DNA of 31,658 nucleotides from an uncultured Treponema sp. (GCA_946611835.1 CAMOEE010000004.1:1-31658), one strand, 5' to 3'; counted from the first letter of the stretch, positions 13,541 to 22,537 are shown. Notes: a model not told the origin generated them from the sequence alone. Made by a program: numbers and translations.

Positions 13541-16500
13541 AAAAATTCCACACCCGCTCCCTCAGGTTTCAGACAGTCCTCACCAGCGTTGCCCTCATTC
13601 TCGGTTCCTTTGTGCTCACGGCATTTTTTGTTCTCAAAAACGAGATAAAACAGGGAAATATACAGCTTGACTATGCGCTGAACCTTACGGCTGACAAAAA
13701 AATGCTGGAACTGAACGCAAGCTTCACGGCAACAGAAAAGGCTGTCCTTTCTTCACGGGACTATATTCTCCGTACAATCGACGAAGAGCGAATCCTCAGG
13801 GATGCAAAATACGAGAAAGCCTACATGGATGACCTGAAAAAAGAAATGTCTACGCTGGCAAGCCTTTCCCCGGACATTATGACCCTATACTTCCGCATGA
13901 ACATAGACCGGTTCGGCGGCATGAGGGGGATTTTTCAGGAAAAACAGGCAGAAAGCGGTTTTTTAAGCATAAAGCCCACCGACATCAAAAAGTATTCCGT
14001 AACCGACACGGAACATGTTGGCTGGTATTATGAGCCAATCTGGGCAAAAAAGCCTATATGGACGGCTCCCTACGACAATCAGAACATAGGCACCCAGATG
14101 ATTTCTTTCATAGCGCCAATTTACAGGAAGGGCCAGCTTTTGGGAATCGTCGGGATGGACATAAAACTCGCATCAATCAAAAACATAATCGATTCCCTTC
14201 CCCTCGAAGATCAAGCCTGCATTCTTTTGGGAAAGAACAAGGCCATCGTCTACTATAACAATGCACACACAAACAGCGGCCCCAGCGGAAATGTGGAGCA
14301 GTCGGCAGAAGTCAGCCTGATTACCGAAGCCTTTTCTGAAAACAAGGCAGACAGCATACAGAAGTTCCGCTGGAAATCACTCATGCACTGGGGCGTAATG
14401 AGACATCTTGAAAACGACATGTCGATTGTCCTTGGAGTGTCAGAAAATGCCATGAAAAGGGCCTTCAAAGCAATTATCTCCCCTCTCTGGATTTCCCTAT
14501 CCATAGCTGTAGCATTCACCGCAATCCTGCTCTGGCTTGCCCTCTGGCGGGTCATCATGCCAATAAAAAAGATAACCGAAGCCACCCATAAGCTTTCCCG
14601 CGGTGAGCTGGGAATAAAAATCAACTACCACTCAAAGAACGAACTCGGAAAACTTTCCGAGAACATCAGCATGATGACAAGTCAGATGCAGGAGTACATA
14701 AACCATATCCGTGAGCAGACAAAAAATGAACGGGCGGCAAAGGAGAGGGCCGAAGCCGCCAGTCAGAGCAAGAGCGAATTCCTGTCATCGCTCTACCTCA
14801 TCATGCAGGAAATTGACCTTGCAGAAAACACATTGAAGCTGGTTCAGGCAAGGGATAACTCCGGCAGCGACGAGCAGGAAATCATAGGAAACGCAGATGA
14901 AGTCCTCAAGCAGGTCATGCAAAAAACGGCGACAGCCTCTTCCCTTGATACGCTTTTGCCCTTCGTGAATCTTTCGACCTTGCAGGAACGAATGGAAAAC
15001 CGGACTACGATTGCCCAGGAATTCCAGGGATTCGGCGGAATCTGGTGCCGAGGGCGCTTTATCGCAATGGATAAAAATCCCGACGGAAAGCTCCGCCATG
15101 TTTTGTGGGCGGTCGAAAACATCAACGACGAACGAAAAGAACGGGACCGTCTCGAAGGCGAGGTGGCAAAGAGCGTCGCGGCATCCGAAGCAAAAAGCGC
15201 CTTCCTTGCCAACATGAGCCACGAAATCCGAACACCAATCAATGCGGTTCTGGGCATGAACGAGATGATTCTCCGTGAGTGCGAGGACAAGGAAATCTTG
15301 GGCTATGCATCAAACATCAAAACGGCAGGAACGAACCTTCTTTCTATTGTAAATGACATCCTTGACTTTTCGAAAATTGAAGCAGGAAAAATGGAGCTTA
15401 TCCCAGAGAATTACGATATTTCTTCCGTTGTGGTTGATCTGGTCAACATGATAAGCGACCGTGCTCACAAAAAAGACCTGGAATTCATTCTCAAAACCGA
15501 TCCAAAACTCCCGAAAACGCTTTTTGGTGACAGCGTCCGCATAAAACAGTGTATCCTCAACCTGCTCACGAATGCGGTCAAATACACAAAAGAAGGAAAA
15601 GTCACCTTCACGGTCGGCTTCGAGAAGATTGATGACGCTCAGATTTCCCTTCTTGTCAGCGTTGAGGACACAGGCATCGGTATCAAAGAAGAGGACATGC
15701 TGAAGCTCTTCTCACCTTTCGAGCGCCTTGAAGAGGACAAAAACAAGACGATTGAAGGTACAGGACTGGGAATAAGCATCGTCGTAAAAATGCTCAGGAT
15801 GATGGGCACGAAACTCGATGTTAAGAGCGAATACGGAAAAGGCTCGGTCTTCAGTTTTGCCGTAAAGCAGATGGTCACCGACTGGGCCGAAACCGGAGAC
15901 ATCAACGAATCCTACAAAGAAAGCATCTCTAAGATGGGGGCTTACAAAGAAAAACTCCATGCACCAAAAGCCAGGCTTCTCTTTGTGGATGACACCGAAA
16001 TGAACCTGGAAGTCATTCAGGGGCTGCTCAAAAAAACAGAAATCAGGCTGGACATGGCTTTGAGCGGAATGGCAGCCCTCGAAAAAGTCCTTGAAAACAG
16101 CTACGACATTATCTTTATTGACCACCGTATGCCTGGCATGGACGGAATCCAGACACTCCACGCAATGCAGACGATGGAAGGTAACAAAAACGCAGGAAAA
16201 CCATGTATTGCCCTCACGGCGAATGCGATTGCCGGCGTGAAACAAATGTACATCGACGAAGGCTTCACGGACTATCTGTCAAAACCGGTTGATCCCGACA
16301 AGCTTGAGGCTATGATCCGGAAATACCTGCCTCCAGAATACATCGAAGAGCCGCCAGAATCAGAAGATGACGACTCTGGCGAATCTTCCGAAAGCAAACT
16401 CAGCGGGGAGCTTCTTTCAAAGCTTAGTTCTATCGAAGGAATTGAGGTGGAGACTGCCCTCAAAAACTGCGGGACTGCCGAAGTCTTGCAGAACACAATC

Positions 16501-17040
16501 ATCAAATATTACACGACCATCGAAAGCAAGGCCGAAGAACTGAATCAGCTTTTTGAAGCAGGCGATACCGAAAATTACGGAACAAAAGTCCATGCCTTAA
16601 AAAGCACTTCCCGCCTGATTGGTGCCATGGCCCTTGCTTCCCAAGCCGAATATCTTGAGCACGCAGCGGACAAGGCCTTTGCCGGCGACAAGGATGCCCT
16701 GGAAGAGATAAAGGCAAAACACAAGCCTCTCATAGAGCACTTACTGGGCTACAAGGAAAAACTAGCCCCCTTTGCGGCCGCCCTCGAAGAGCAAAAAGCC
16801 GCAGAGGAATCAACAAAAGCTGAGATAACGGAAGACGAACTCAAAGAAAAGATGACGAAGCTTTCACAAGCAGCCGAAGACTTTGACATTGACAGTCTTG
16901 ACGCAATCGTCGCAGAGCTTTCTAAAGTTCGTTTGCCTGACTCATTTATAGAGACATTTAAAAAAATCCGCACGAGTGTGGAGAATGTTGATTTCAATGA
17001 ACTGAAAGACTTGCTCAAGGTAGAAGGTTTTTCAGAATAA
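13537..17040 (+). CDS. Tripartite hybrid sensor histidine kinase (dCache-HAMP-HisKA-HATPase-REC-HPt)
   Basis: 1167 residues from ATG 13537; the frame stays open to 13489, but the ATGA overlap and the onset of the membrane segment favour 13537. Order: membrane segment (about 11-33), dCache-like sensor (IAPIYRKGQLLGIVGMDIKL), membrane segment (about 315-338), HAMP, coiled coil, a PAS-like stretch (WCRGRFIAMD...HVLWAVENI), HisKA with H562 in NMSHEIRTPINAV, HATPase (NLLTNAVKYT, EDTGIGI, GTGLGISIV), a receiver with D862 in FIDHRMPGMDG, and an HPt domain with H1019 in VHALKSTSRLIGA. All three relay residues are present, so a full His-Asp-His relay is expected, probably delivering phosphate to the response regulator encoded 18 bases downstream. 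Confidence 0.93.
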   Translation: MKKFHTRSLRFQTVLTSVALILGSFVLTAFFVLKNEIKQGNIQLDYALNLTADKKMLELNASFTATEKAVLSSRDYILRTIDEERILRDAKYEKAYMDDLKKEMSTLASLSPDIMTLYFRMNIDRFGGMRGIFQEKQAESGFLSIKPTDIKKYSVTDTEHVGWYYEPIWAKKPIWTAPYDNQNIGTQMISFIAPIYRKGQLLGIVGMDIKLASIKNIIDSLPLEDQACILLGKNKAIVYYNNAHTNSGPSGNVEQSAEVSLITEAFSENKADSIQKFRWKSLMHWGVMRHLENDMSIVLGVSENAMKRAFKAIISPLWISLSIAVAFTAILLWLALWRVIMPIKKITEATHKLSRGELGIKINYHSKNELGKLSENISMMTSQMQEYINHIREQTKNERAAKERAEAASQSKSEFLSSLYLIMQEIDLAENTLKLVQARDNSGSDEQEIIGNADEVLKQVMQKTATASSLDTLLPFVNLSTLQERMENRTTIAQEFQGFGGIWCRGRFIAMDKNPDGKLRHVLWAVENINDERKERDRLEGEVAKSVAASEAKSAFLANMSHEIRTPINAVLGMNEMILRECEDKEILGYASNIKTAGTNLLSIVNDILDFSKIEAGKMELIPENYDISSVVVDLVNMISDRAHKKDLEFILKTDPKLPKTLFGDSVRIKQCILNLLTNAVKYTKEGKVTFTVGFEKIDDAQISLLVSVEDTGIGIKEEDMLKLFSPFERLEEDKNKTIEGTGLGISIVVKMLRMMGTKLDVKSEYGKGSVFSFAVKQMVTDWAETGDINESYKESISKMGAYKEKLHAPKARLLFVDDTEMNLEVIQGLLKKTEIRLDMALSGMAALEKVLENSYDIIFIDHRMPGMDGIQTLHAMQTMEGNKNAGKPCIALTANAIAGVKQMYIDEGFTDYLSKPVDPDKLEAMIRKYLPPEYIEEPPESEDDDSGESSESKLSGELLSKLSSIEGIEVETALKNCGTAEVLQNTIIKYYTTIESKAEELNQLFEAGDTENYGTKVHALKSTSRLIGAMALASQAEYLEHAADKAFAGDKDALEEIKAKHKPLIEHLLGYKEKLAPFAAALEEQKAAEESTKAEITEDELKEKMTKLSQAAEDFDIDSLDAIVAELSKVRLPDSFIETFKKIRTSVENVDFNELKDLLKVEGFSE

Positions 17041-17044
17041 AACG

Positions 17045-17051
17045 AAGGAGG
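17045..17051 (+). promoter_or_regulatory. Full-consensus ribosome binding site of the response regulator
   Basis: AAGGAGG is followed by a 7-base spacer to ATG 17059. It is the strongest Shine-Dalgarno in the operon, which may mean that more regulator than kinase is made from the same message. Confidence 0.7.
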
Positions 17052-17058
17052 TTCTTTT

Positions 17059-17805
17059 ATGAACGCAAAAGATTTATATGTATATGCTGATTTTACCCAG
17101 ACTGCCGTGCAACAAATGATACAGGAACTCAAATCTCTCGGATACAAAGTATTTGAGGTAAAAGATGATGACGAGGCATTTAAGGTCGCCGCAAACGCAA
17201 AAAGCCATCTTATAATCGTCCTTAACGCCGGCATGAATGTCCGCCAGCTCGGCCTCATCTCAGAACAGGCACAGAGCGCAAAATCTTTCATCTATTTTGT
17301 CGGAAAAGCTCAGGAATTTTTCCCGGACAAGAGCGCCTTCCTCGAAAAAGTTCCAGGCGTGCATTTTTCAGGCTTTCCGATTGATTACAAAACTCTCAGC
17401 GAGGCCGCAGACTATAACGAAAGGGATAAAAAAAGGGTCCTTATCGTTGACGATGAGCCGATTATGCTCAGGAGCGTAAAAATGTGGCTGGGTGATGATT
17501 TTGAAGTCTCTCTGGTAAATTCCGGCGAGACAGCCCTTGATTTTTTGAACAAGCACCCGGTCGATTTAGTCCTGCTTGATTACCGGATGCCAGGCCTGGC
17601 TGGTCCTGATGTGCTCAAGGCTATCCGGGAAGACAAAGTCAACAAAAACCTTCCGATTATTTTCCTTACCAGCAAAAATGACAAGGAAAGCATCGTAAAG
17701 GTCATGTCCCTTAAGCCGGACGGCTACATCTTAAAGAGCAAAAGCCCGGAGGAAATAAAAGCAACCGTCATGAACTTCATAAAAACACGGGTCTGGCTCG
17801 CATAA
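17059..17805 (+). CDS. Two-receiver response regulator without output domain (first receiver degenerate)
   Basis: 248 residues. The C-terminal half (about 125-248) is a complete receiver: acidic pair D131-D132 in VLIVDDEP, phosphoacceptor D174 in LLDYRMPG, Thr/Ser in IIFLTS and Lys in YILKSK. The N-terminal half (about 1-115) has receiver-like alternation of beta and alpha segments (LYVYADFTQ, HLIIVLNAGMN, SFIYFVGK), but the acidic pair and phosphorylatable Asp are missing. I infer a pseudo-receiver used for dimerisation or binding. No DNA-binding or enzymatic domain follows, so it probably acts by protein contact, perhaps on the cyclases encoded downstream. The HPt domain of the preceding kinase is the obvious phosphate donor. 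Confidence 0.82.
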   Translation: MNAKDLYVYADFTQTAVQQMIQELKSLGYKVFEVKDDDEAFKVAANAKSHLIIVLNAGMNVRQLGLISEQAQSAKSFIYFVGKAQEFFPDKSAFLEKVPGVHFSGFPIDYKTLSEAADYNERDKKRVLIVDDEPIMLRSVKMWLGDDFEVSLVNSGETALDFLNKHPVDLVLLDYRMPGLAGPDVLKAIREDKVNKNLPIIFLTSKNDKESIVKVMSLKPDGYILKSKSPEEIKATVMNFIKTRVWLA

Positions 17806-17852
17806 TTCAGTTAAAATTTGCGAAATCCAGTACTAGGGAGTAAAATGAATTC

Positions 17853-19241
17853 ATGGATTTTCAAGGGTTTGTAAATACATTTTCTATACCATGCGCAGTT
17901 CTCTCTGTTCAGAATGCCTTTAACGGTCACTGTGGCGAAATTCGTATAGTAAAGTCAAACGATATCTACCGTGAGAAAATGGGTGTCGCCCGCTACCATG
18001 ACGGAATGCTCTACCAGGATCTCGTTCCAAAAGACTCAAAATTTGAGGATTTCTGTTACCGCTCGGCAATCCTCAAAAAGAAGATGCATGCTTATATTCA
18101 CACAAGGGGGATAAACGCCTGGTCTGACATCACTCTTATTCCCCTGGACTGCAATGACTCAAACTTATCATACTGCGCCTTCTTCTTCGAGCTTACAAGG
18201 GAGCCCGATGCCGAAAGAATTTCCAATGTCTCTGTTGAAACAGCCCATGCAATAATAAAAACAGCCCTCTCTTTAAACAATAAAGAGAATTTCATAGACG
18301 GAATTTCCGAAGTCGTATCAGACATCCAGAAAATCTCGGATGCGGATTGCAGCTGTATCCTCACACTTAACCGCAAAAGCAAAAAAATCAAGGTTCTCTA
18401 CGAAAAAATCAAGGCTCCGTCAAAATATATCTCCGAAATTGCAAAGTCGATTTCTTATGAGCTTGTGGAAACATGGGAAAAGACACTCGGAAAAAGCAAC
18501 TGTATCATCATAAAAGATGAGCATGACATGGAAGAAATGTCAAAAATCAATCCCCTGTGGTTTTCAAACCTCAGGCAATATGAAGTCAAGAGCGTCATAG
18601 TAAATCCACTTCTCAAAAACAACAAGATAATCGGCTATATTTTCATCTCGAATTTCAACACCGAAAAACTCGTCCAGTTAAAAGAACTCATCGAGCTGGT
18701 ATCATATTTTGTCTCCGCCGCAATAGCAAATCACGGCAAAATCAAAGAGCTTGAGACTGTCAGTACGGAAGATACCCTCACGGGTGTCAAAAACCGAAAT
18801 GCAATGAACATGCGCATAGACAGCTTCGTAACCGGAGCCGAGGTGCTGGAGCAGCCATTCGGAGTGATTTTTGCCGATATAAACGGACTCGATCAGGTTA
18901 ACGAAGATGACGGCCACTCTTCCGGCGATATTCTTCTAAAAAAAGCCGCTGAATTACTCAAAAGCATTTTCCGCCAGGATGAAATTTACCGTTCAAGCGG
19001 CGCAGAATTCGTAATAATCGTTCCGGGCTGCTCAAAAGAAGACTTTACAAAAAAACTGAATGAATTAAAGGCCCGCTCATGCTACAGCTCTGAAGTCTGT
19101 CTCTCAATCGGAAGCGACTGGAACGACGAAGACCAGAATATCCGCCGCTCAATGCACATCGCCGACGAAGAAATGTACAACGAAAAAGCCAAATTCTATA
19201 TGGAGCATCAGAATCTGGAGCGGCGCCGGAATCTCAGCTAG
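17853..19241 (+). CDS. PAS/GAF-like protein with degenerate GGDEF domain (SGAEF)
   Basis: 462 residues, no membrane segment. The N-terminal part (about 1-120) resembles the PAS domains often fused to GGDEF in this group. The middle (about 130-290) looks GAF-like. The C-terminus (about 300-460) is a GGDEF fold: DTLTGVKNRNAM, FADINGLDQVNEDDGHSSGD, then SGAEF at 382-386 in place of GGDEF. Loss of the catalytic Asp/Glu at the third position suggests no cyclic-di-GMP synthesis; a sensor or allosteric role is more likely. AGGGAG at 17835-17840 is 12 bases from this ATG, rather far, but a stop at 17841-17843 excludes any earlier in-frame start. A second ATG at 17845, in another frame, is closer to that site. 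Confidence 0.8.
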   Translation: MDFQGFVNTFSIPCAVLSVQNAFNGHCGEIRIVKSNDIYREKMGVARYHDGMLYQDLVPKDSKFEDFCYRSAILKKKMHAYIHTRGINAWSDITLIPLDCNDSNLSYCAFFFELTREPDAERISNVSVETAHAIIKTALSLNNKENFIDGISEVVSDIQKISDADCSCILTLNRKSKKIKVLYEKIKAPSKYISEIAKSISYELVETWEKTLGKSNCIIIKDEHDMEEMSKINPLWFSNLRQYEVKSVIVNPLLKNNKIIGYIFISNFNTEKLVQLKELIELVSYFVSAAIANHGKIKELETVSTEDTLTGVKNRNAMNMRIDSFVTGAEVLEQPFGVIFADINGLDQVNEDDGHSSGDILLKKAAELLKSIFRQDEIYRSSGAEFVIIVPGCSKEDFTKKLNELKARSCYSSEVCLSIGSDWNDEDQNIRRSMHIADEEMYNEKAKFYMEHQNLERRRNLS

Positions 19242-19258
19242 AAAAAGGAAGCTCAAGA

Positions 19259-21001
19259 ATGCCAAAAAGTCCCTTCCAGAAAGTCGGTTCAACCAAAATA
19301 ATCCCGATTTCTCTCAAACTACTCATTATTTTCGTCTCCCTCTTGATGCTTTCAAATTTCGCAACGAATTTCGTAAATTCCTTTCTTTCAAGGGCACAAA
19401 TCATCAAACTGAACAACAGGATTATGGTGAGCCAGCTCAAGGACATTTACACGGCGGCCGGAAATCAGTATCAGATTCTCACCTTCACCGCCAGGAAAGA
19501 TGAGGCCATAAAATCACTATATAACACAGCGAAGAGAGGATTTGAGCTTCCAAACAGCCTTGCCGCAGCCTTTGACAAAGAAGGGAAAATCCTTTTTTGT
19601 GCCAGCGCCAGTCCGATTTCTCCTGAGCAAAAAGAAAAGAAAGAAGGCGACACCCCATCGCTAAACGAAAATTCCAAAGACTTCTCTGACTTCGAAGCCC
19701 TGGCAATAATGAACCAGAACTTCGACAATGGAATCACCGACAGTGCGATTCTTTTCACTTCGGATTTGGGTCAGTATTACGGTGTCTATAAATATCAGGA
19801 AGACTGGGAATGTTATTTTCTCCGGGCGGAGCTTCTTTCAGACACAATGCGCACGAACAACCTTCTCTTCGGAATCATTTCTATCGTAATCGTATGTATC
19901 GTGACTCTCTTCCTCATGGCGGGAATCAGCATGTACCGCAGGATTCTGACAAATGTACACAAAATCACGGGCGACCTTTACGAAATGCAGTCTTCCCAGC
20001 ATCTTACTACAATCGACCTTTCAGAATCGACAAACGATGATATCACTTATCTTGCGGCAAGCTTCAACTCCCTTTCATCGACAATCAACACCCTTCTCGG
20101 AATATTCCAGAAATTCGCCTCAAAAGATGTTGTGGCAAAAGCCTACACTGAGCATCAAATCAAACTTGAAGGAAATCAGCGGAATCTTGTTATGCTTTTC
20201 TCCGACATCAAAAGCTTCACTTACCGTACAGAAACCCTGGGCAACGACATAATTGACCTGCTGAACGTTCACTACGACAAGGTTATCCGAAAAGTCCACG
20301 AAAATTCAGGCGTAATCGGCTCAATCATCGGCGACGCAATTCTTGCGATTTACGGAACCCAAAAATCCGAAAACAAATCTCTTGATGCCCTGGAAACGGC
20401 ATGGCAAATCACCCGGGTGACGGCAGAACTTCGCTCAAGGCTGATTGCACGACGGGCACAAATCGAAGAAAAACGGACTTTGACCGAGGCCGAGGAACGC
20501 ATTTATCAGGCAGTTCTTCTTGATATTGGTGTCGGCATCGACGGCGGAAATGTCTTCTACGGAAACATCGGCTCAGAGGAGCATATGACAAACACGGTAA
20601 TCGGTGACAATGTAAACTCAGCGAGCCGACTTGAGGGACTCACGAGAATTTACAGGCTTCCGGTCATCGTCTCCTCCTACATAAAAGACGAAATCGAAAA
20701 AGCCGGAATCACGAAATATAAATTTTTTGAGATTGACACGGTTCAGGTCAAGGGAAAAACCCAGGGCAAAAAGATTTACTTTCCCTACGACACCCTAATC
20801 TCAAACAGTCTTTCTGCATCCGGGGAAGATTTCGAAAACTACGAAAAGGCCCTTCAATCTTATTACAAAGGCGACTGGGACAGTGCCCGAAGAGAATTCA
20901 AGAATTGCCCTCTTGAAGCTGCCCAAGTCTTCCTCGAAAGAATCGCTGACAAATCAGCACCCGAAAACTGGAGCGGAATATGGACAATGCAATCGAAATA
21001 A
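19259..21001 (+). CDS. Membrane-bound class III adenylate/guanylate cyclase with HAMP domain
   Basis: 580 residues: a membrane segment (about 17-40), an extracytoplasmic sensor region, a second membrane segment (about 200-222), HAMP, the cyclase domain (about 300-500) and a C-terminal TPR-like helix pair (FENYEKALQSYYKGDWDSARREF). Metal-binding Asp316 (LFSDIKSFT) and Asp359 (IIGDAILAIYG) are present, as are the transition-state Asn453 and Arg457 and purine-contact Asp450 (IGDNVNSASRLEGL). The residue four before Asp359, normally a purine-selecting Lys, is Ser355. The fold and metal site predict an active cyclase, while ATP versus GTP preference is uncertain. AAAGGAA precedes the start by about ten bases, 17 bases after the previous gene. 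Confidence 0.88.
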   Translation: MPKSPFQKVGSTKIIPISLKLLIIFVSLLMLSNFATNFVNSFLSRAQIIKLNNRIMVSQLKDIYTAAGNQYQILTFTARKDEAIKSLYNTAKRGFELPNSLAAAFDKEGKILFCASASPISPEQKEKKEGDTPSLNENSKDFSDFEALAIMNQNFDNGITDSAILFTSDLGQYYGVYKYQEDWECYFLRAELLSDTMRTNNLLFGIISIVIVCIVTLFLMAGISMYRRILTNVHKITGDLYEMQSSQHLTTIDLSESTNDDITYLAASFNSLSSTINTLLGIFQKFASKDVVAKAYTEHQIKLEGNQRNLVMLFSDIKSFTYRTETLGNDIIDLLNVHYDKVIRKVHENSGVIGSIIGDAILAIYGTQKSENKSLDALETAWQITRVTAELRSRLIARRAQIEEKRTLTEAEERIYQAVLLDIGVGIDGGNVFYGNIGSEEHMTNTVIGDNVNSASRLEGLTRIYRLPVIVSSYIKDEIEKAGITKYKFFEIDTVQVKGKTQGKKIYFPYDTLISNSLSASGEDFENYEKALQSYYKGDWDSARREFKNCPLEAAQVFLERIADKSAPENWSGIWTMQSK

Positions 21002-22425
21002 ACGAAGACCTCACCCACAAAGAAGTCGCCCTTTTTTTGGGAGACGAGCTTAAGAATCATAATAATGAAAGCGTAAAGTCATACAATCTTGAAGAAGAAT
21101 ACGCAAAAACAGCCAGGCATAAAAAACCTTTCGTCTGGATTCTTCTTGGCCTATGTTTTTTCATAGTCGGGGCAGGAACTCTTACTACCACAGGCCTTGT
21201 CTCCCATTCAAATCACAAAATTTCCATCAATATTGATTCTTTTGACGACCTTAACCTCAGAGCCCTGCTGAATTCGGCCGGAAGGGCACAGAATCTTTAT
21301 GATACGGCCATAAAAAACAAAGAATCACTCATCCAGAACAAGAAGGACGAGCTTTCTCAGGCTGAGCAAAAACGAAACATGGATTTGTTCACCCTGCAGT
21401 CTGTGGCTTCCGTATCAACAAAAGCTTTTCTTGCAAAGGAGCATGAAAAAATCGAAGAGGAATACAAGACTGCCGTAAACGAGATTAACAGGAATTATGA
21501 ACCTAAAATCACCGAAGCGGAAGAAGAAATAAAACACTACGAGTCAAAAAGGAATTCCTACAATTCAGAAAAACTGAATCAGGCAAAAGACGCCCAGGCT
21601 ACGATTGACTCGACCAAACAGCTCCATGACATCGAAATGAAAGCCCAGGAAGACCGCTACGAAAAAAAAATCAAAGAATTGAGGGAAGAGCTGGCATCGC
21701 AAAAGGTAAGGGCCGCCCGCGAGCAAAAAGCCGCAGTCGAAGAAGTCAGGAAGATTTTTCAGGCAAAGATTGATTTGCTTGACCCAAGGGCACGGGAGCA
21801 AAATAAGGAACAGAACGAAATCATTCTTGATGCAGGAATTCAAAACAAGACCAAAAGCTCAAAACTCTGGGACAATGTGGAAAAACTGATTTTCAATGAA
21901 AACGATTACACCAGCGAGAATTCATCTTTTGATTACGCAGAGACAATCAAAGAGGCAGCAAAAGAACTGGAAGAAGCCCGCACCCTTGCGCTTCGCTTCA
22001 AGCCTATTCCCATGGAAAACTCCATCAAAGATTATGTTCCGGCAATCATGCACCAGACATATCAGGTTGCGAACAATCTGGCAGAAAGCGGATTCAAAAT
22101 GCAGGAAGAACTAAGAAATTTGCAGGATTTCGCTGAGACAAGCCTGGCCTCAAGTTCAGCAGACGGAATTGTTTTTAAAAACACGAATTCAAGCACGACT
22201 CAGGCCTACATCAAAAAAACGAGCCGGGATAAAATCATTGAGGGAAAAAGCCTTGAGGCCCAGATAACTCACAAGGGAAAGCAAATCGCTGCAACAATCC
22301 AGAAGCAAGACGGAATCTATATCGTAACCATGATTTACCCGGAAGAAGACTCGTCTAAGCCCCAGACCGTATACTCAATCGACACAGGAGACCCAATCAG
22401 AATTCTGCCCCAAAAGTCAAAATAA
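20980..22425 (+). CDS. Membrane-anchored coiled-coil protein of unknown function
   Basis: 481 residues of no family I recognise. A polar N-terminus of about 45 residues precedes one strong membrane segment (about 49-73, FVWILLGLCFFIVGAGTL). A long region rich in Glu, Lys, Gln and Ala (about 90-290) is very likely coiled coil (for example EEEIKHYESKRNSYNSEKL). A smaller mixed domain follows at the C-terminus (about 390-481). The gene starts inside the cyclase gene (22-bp overlap, 20980-21001), with GGAG about eight bases before the ATG, so the two are probably translated together. A scaffold or partner for the cyclase is a reasonable inference from context only. No intrinsic terminator is seen after the stop. 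Confidence 0.75.
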   Translation: MDNAIEINEDLTHKEVALFLGDELKNHNNESVKSYNLEEEYAKTARHKKPFVWILLGLCFFIVGAGTLTTTGLVSHSNHKISINIDSFDDLNLRALLNSAGRAQNLYDTAIKNKESLIQNKKDELSQAEQKRNMDLFTLQSVASVSTKAFLAKEHEKIEEEYKTAVNEINRNYEPKITEAEEEIKHYESKRNSYNSEKLNQAKDAQATIDSTKQLHDIEMKAQEDRYEKKIKELREELASQKVRAAREQKAAVEEVRKIFQAKIDLLDPRAREQNKEQNEIILDAGIQNKTKSSKLWDNVEKLIFNENDYTSENSSFDYAETIKEAAKELEEARTLALRFKPIPMENSIKDYVPAIMHQTYQVANNLAESGFKMQEELRNLQDFAETSLASSSADGIVFKNTNSSTTQAYIKKTSRDKIIEGKSLEAQITHKGKQIAATIQKQDGIYIVTMIYPEEDSSKPQTVYSIDTGDPIRILPQKSK

Positions 22426-22466
22426 CGACAAGTCTTACATCTGATGTCAGCATTTTCGCAAAAGAG

Positions 22467-22495
22467 TTGAAAACTTCCTCTATAAAAGATATTAT
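22467..22495 (+). promoter_or_regulatory. Promoter of the giant activase gene
   Basis: TTGAAA (22467-22472), 17 bases, TATTAT (22490-22495). The expected leader of about 36 bases contains AGAGGA shortly before ATG 22538. An 11-base dyad, ACATC T GATGT (22437-22447), lies 20 bases upstream of the -35. Confidence 0.6.
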
Positions 22496-22537
22496 ATGTG
22501 CTTATACTAGACTAATTGTCTTTACATAGAGGATTTC

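Noticed and set aside
15712..16245. Minus-strand frames of 145-180 codons opposite the hybrid kinase (14785-15222, 15712-16245, 16749-17291)
   Set aside because: They are antisense shadows of a clearly coding gene, match no family motif, and lack ribosome sites.
22426..22466. Terminator after the signalling operon
   Set aside because: Only a small 11-base dyad without a T run is present, so I do not call a terminator. Read-through into the next gene remains possible.
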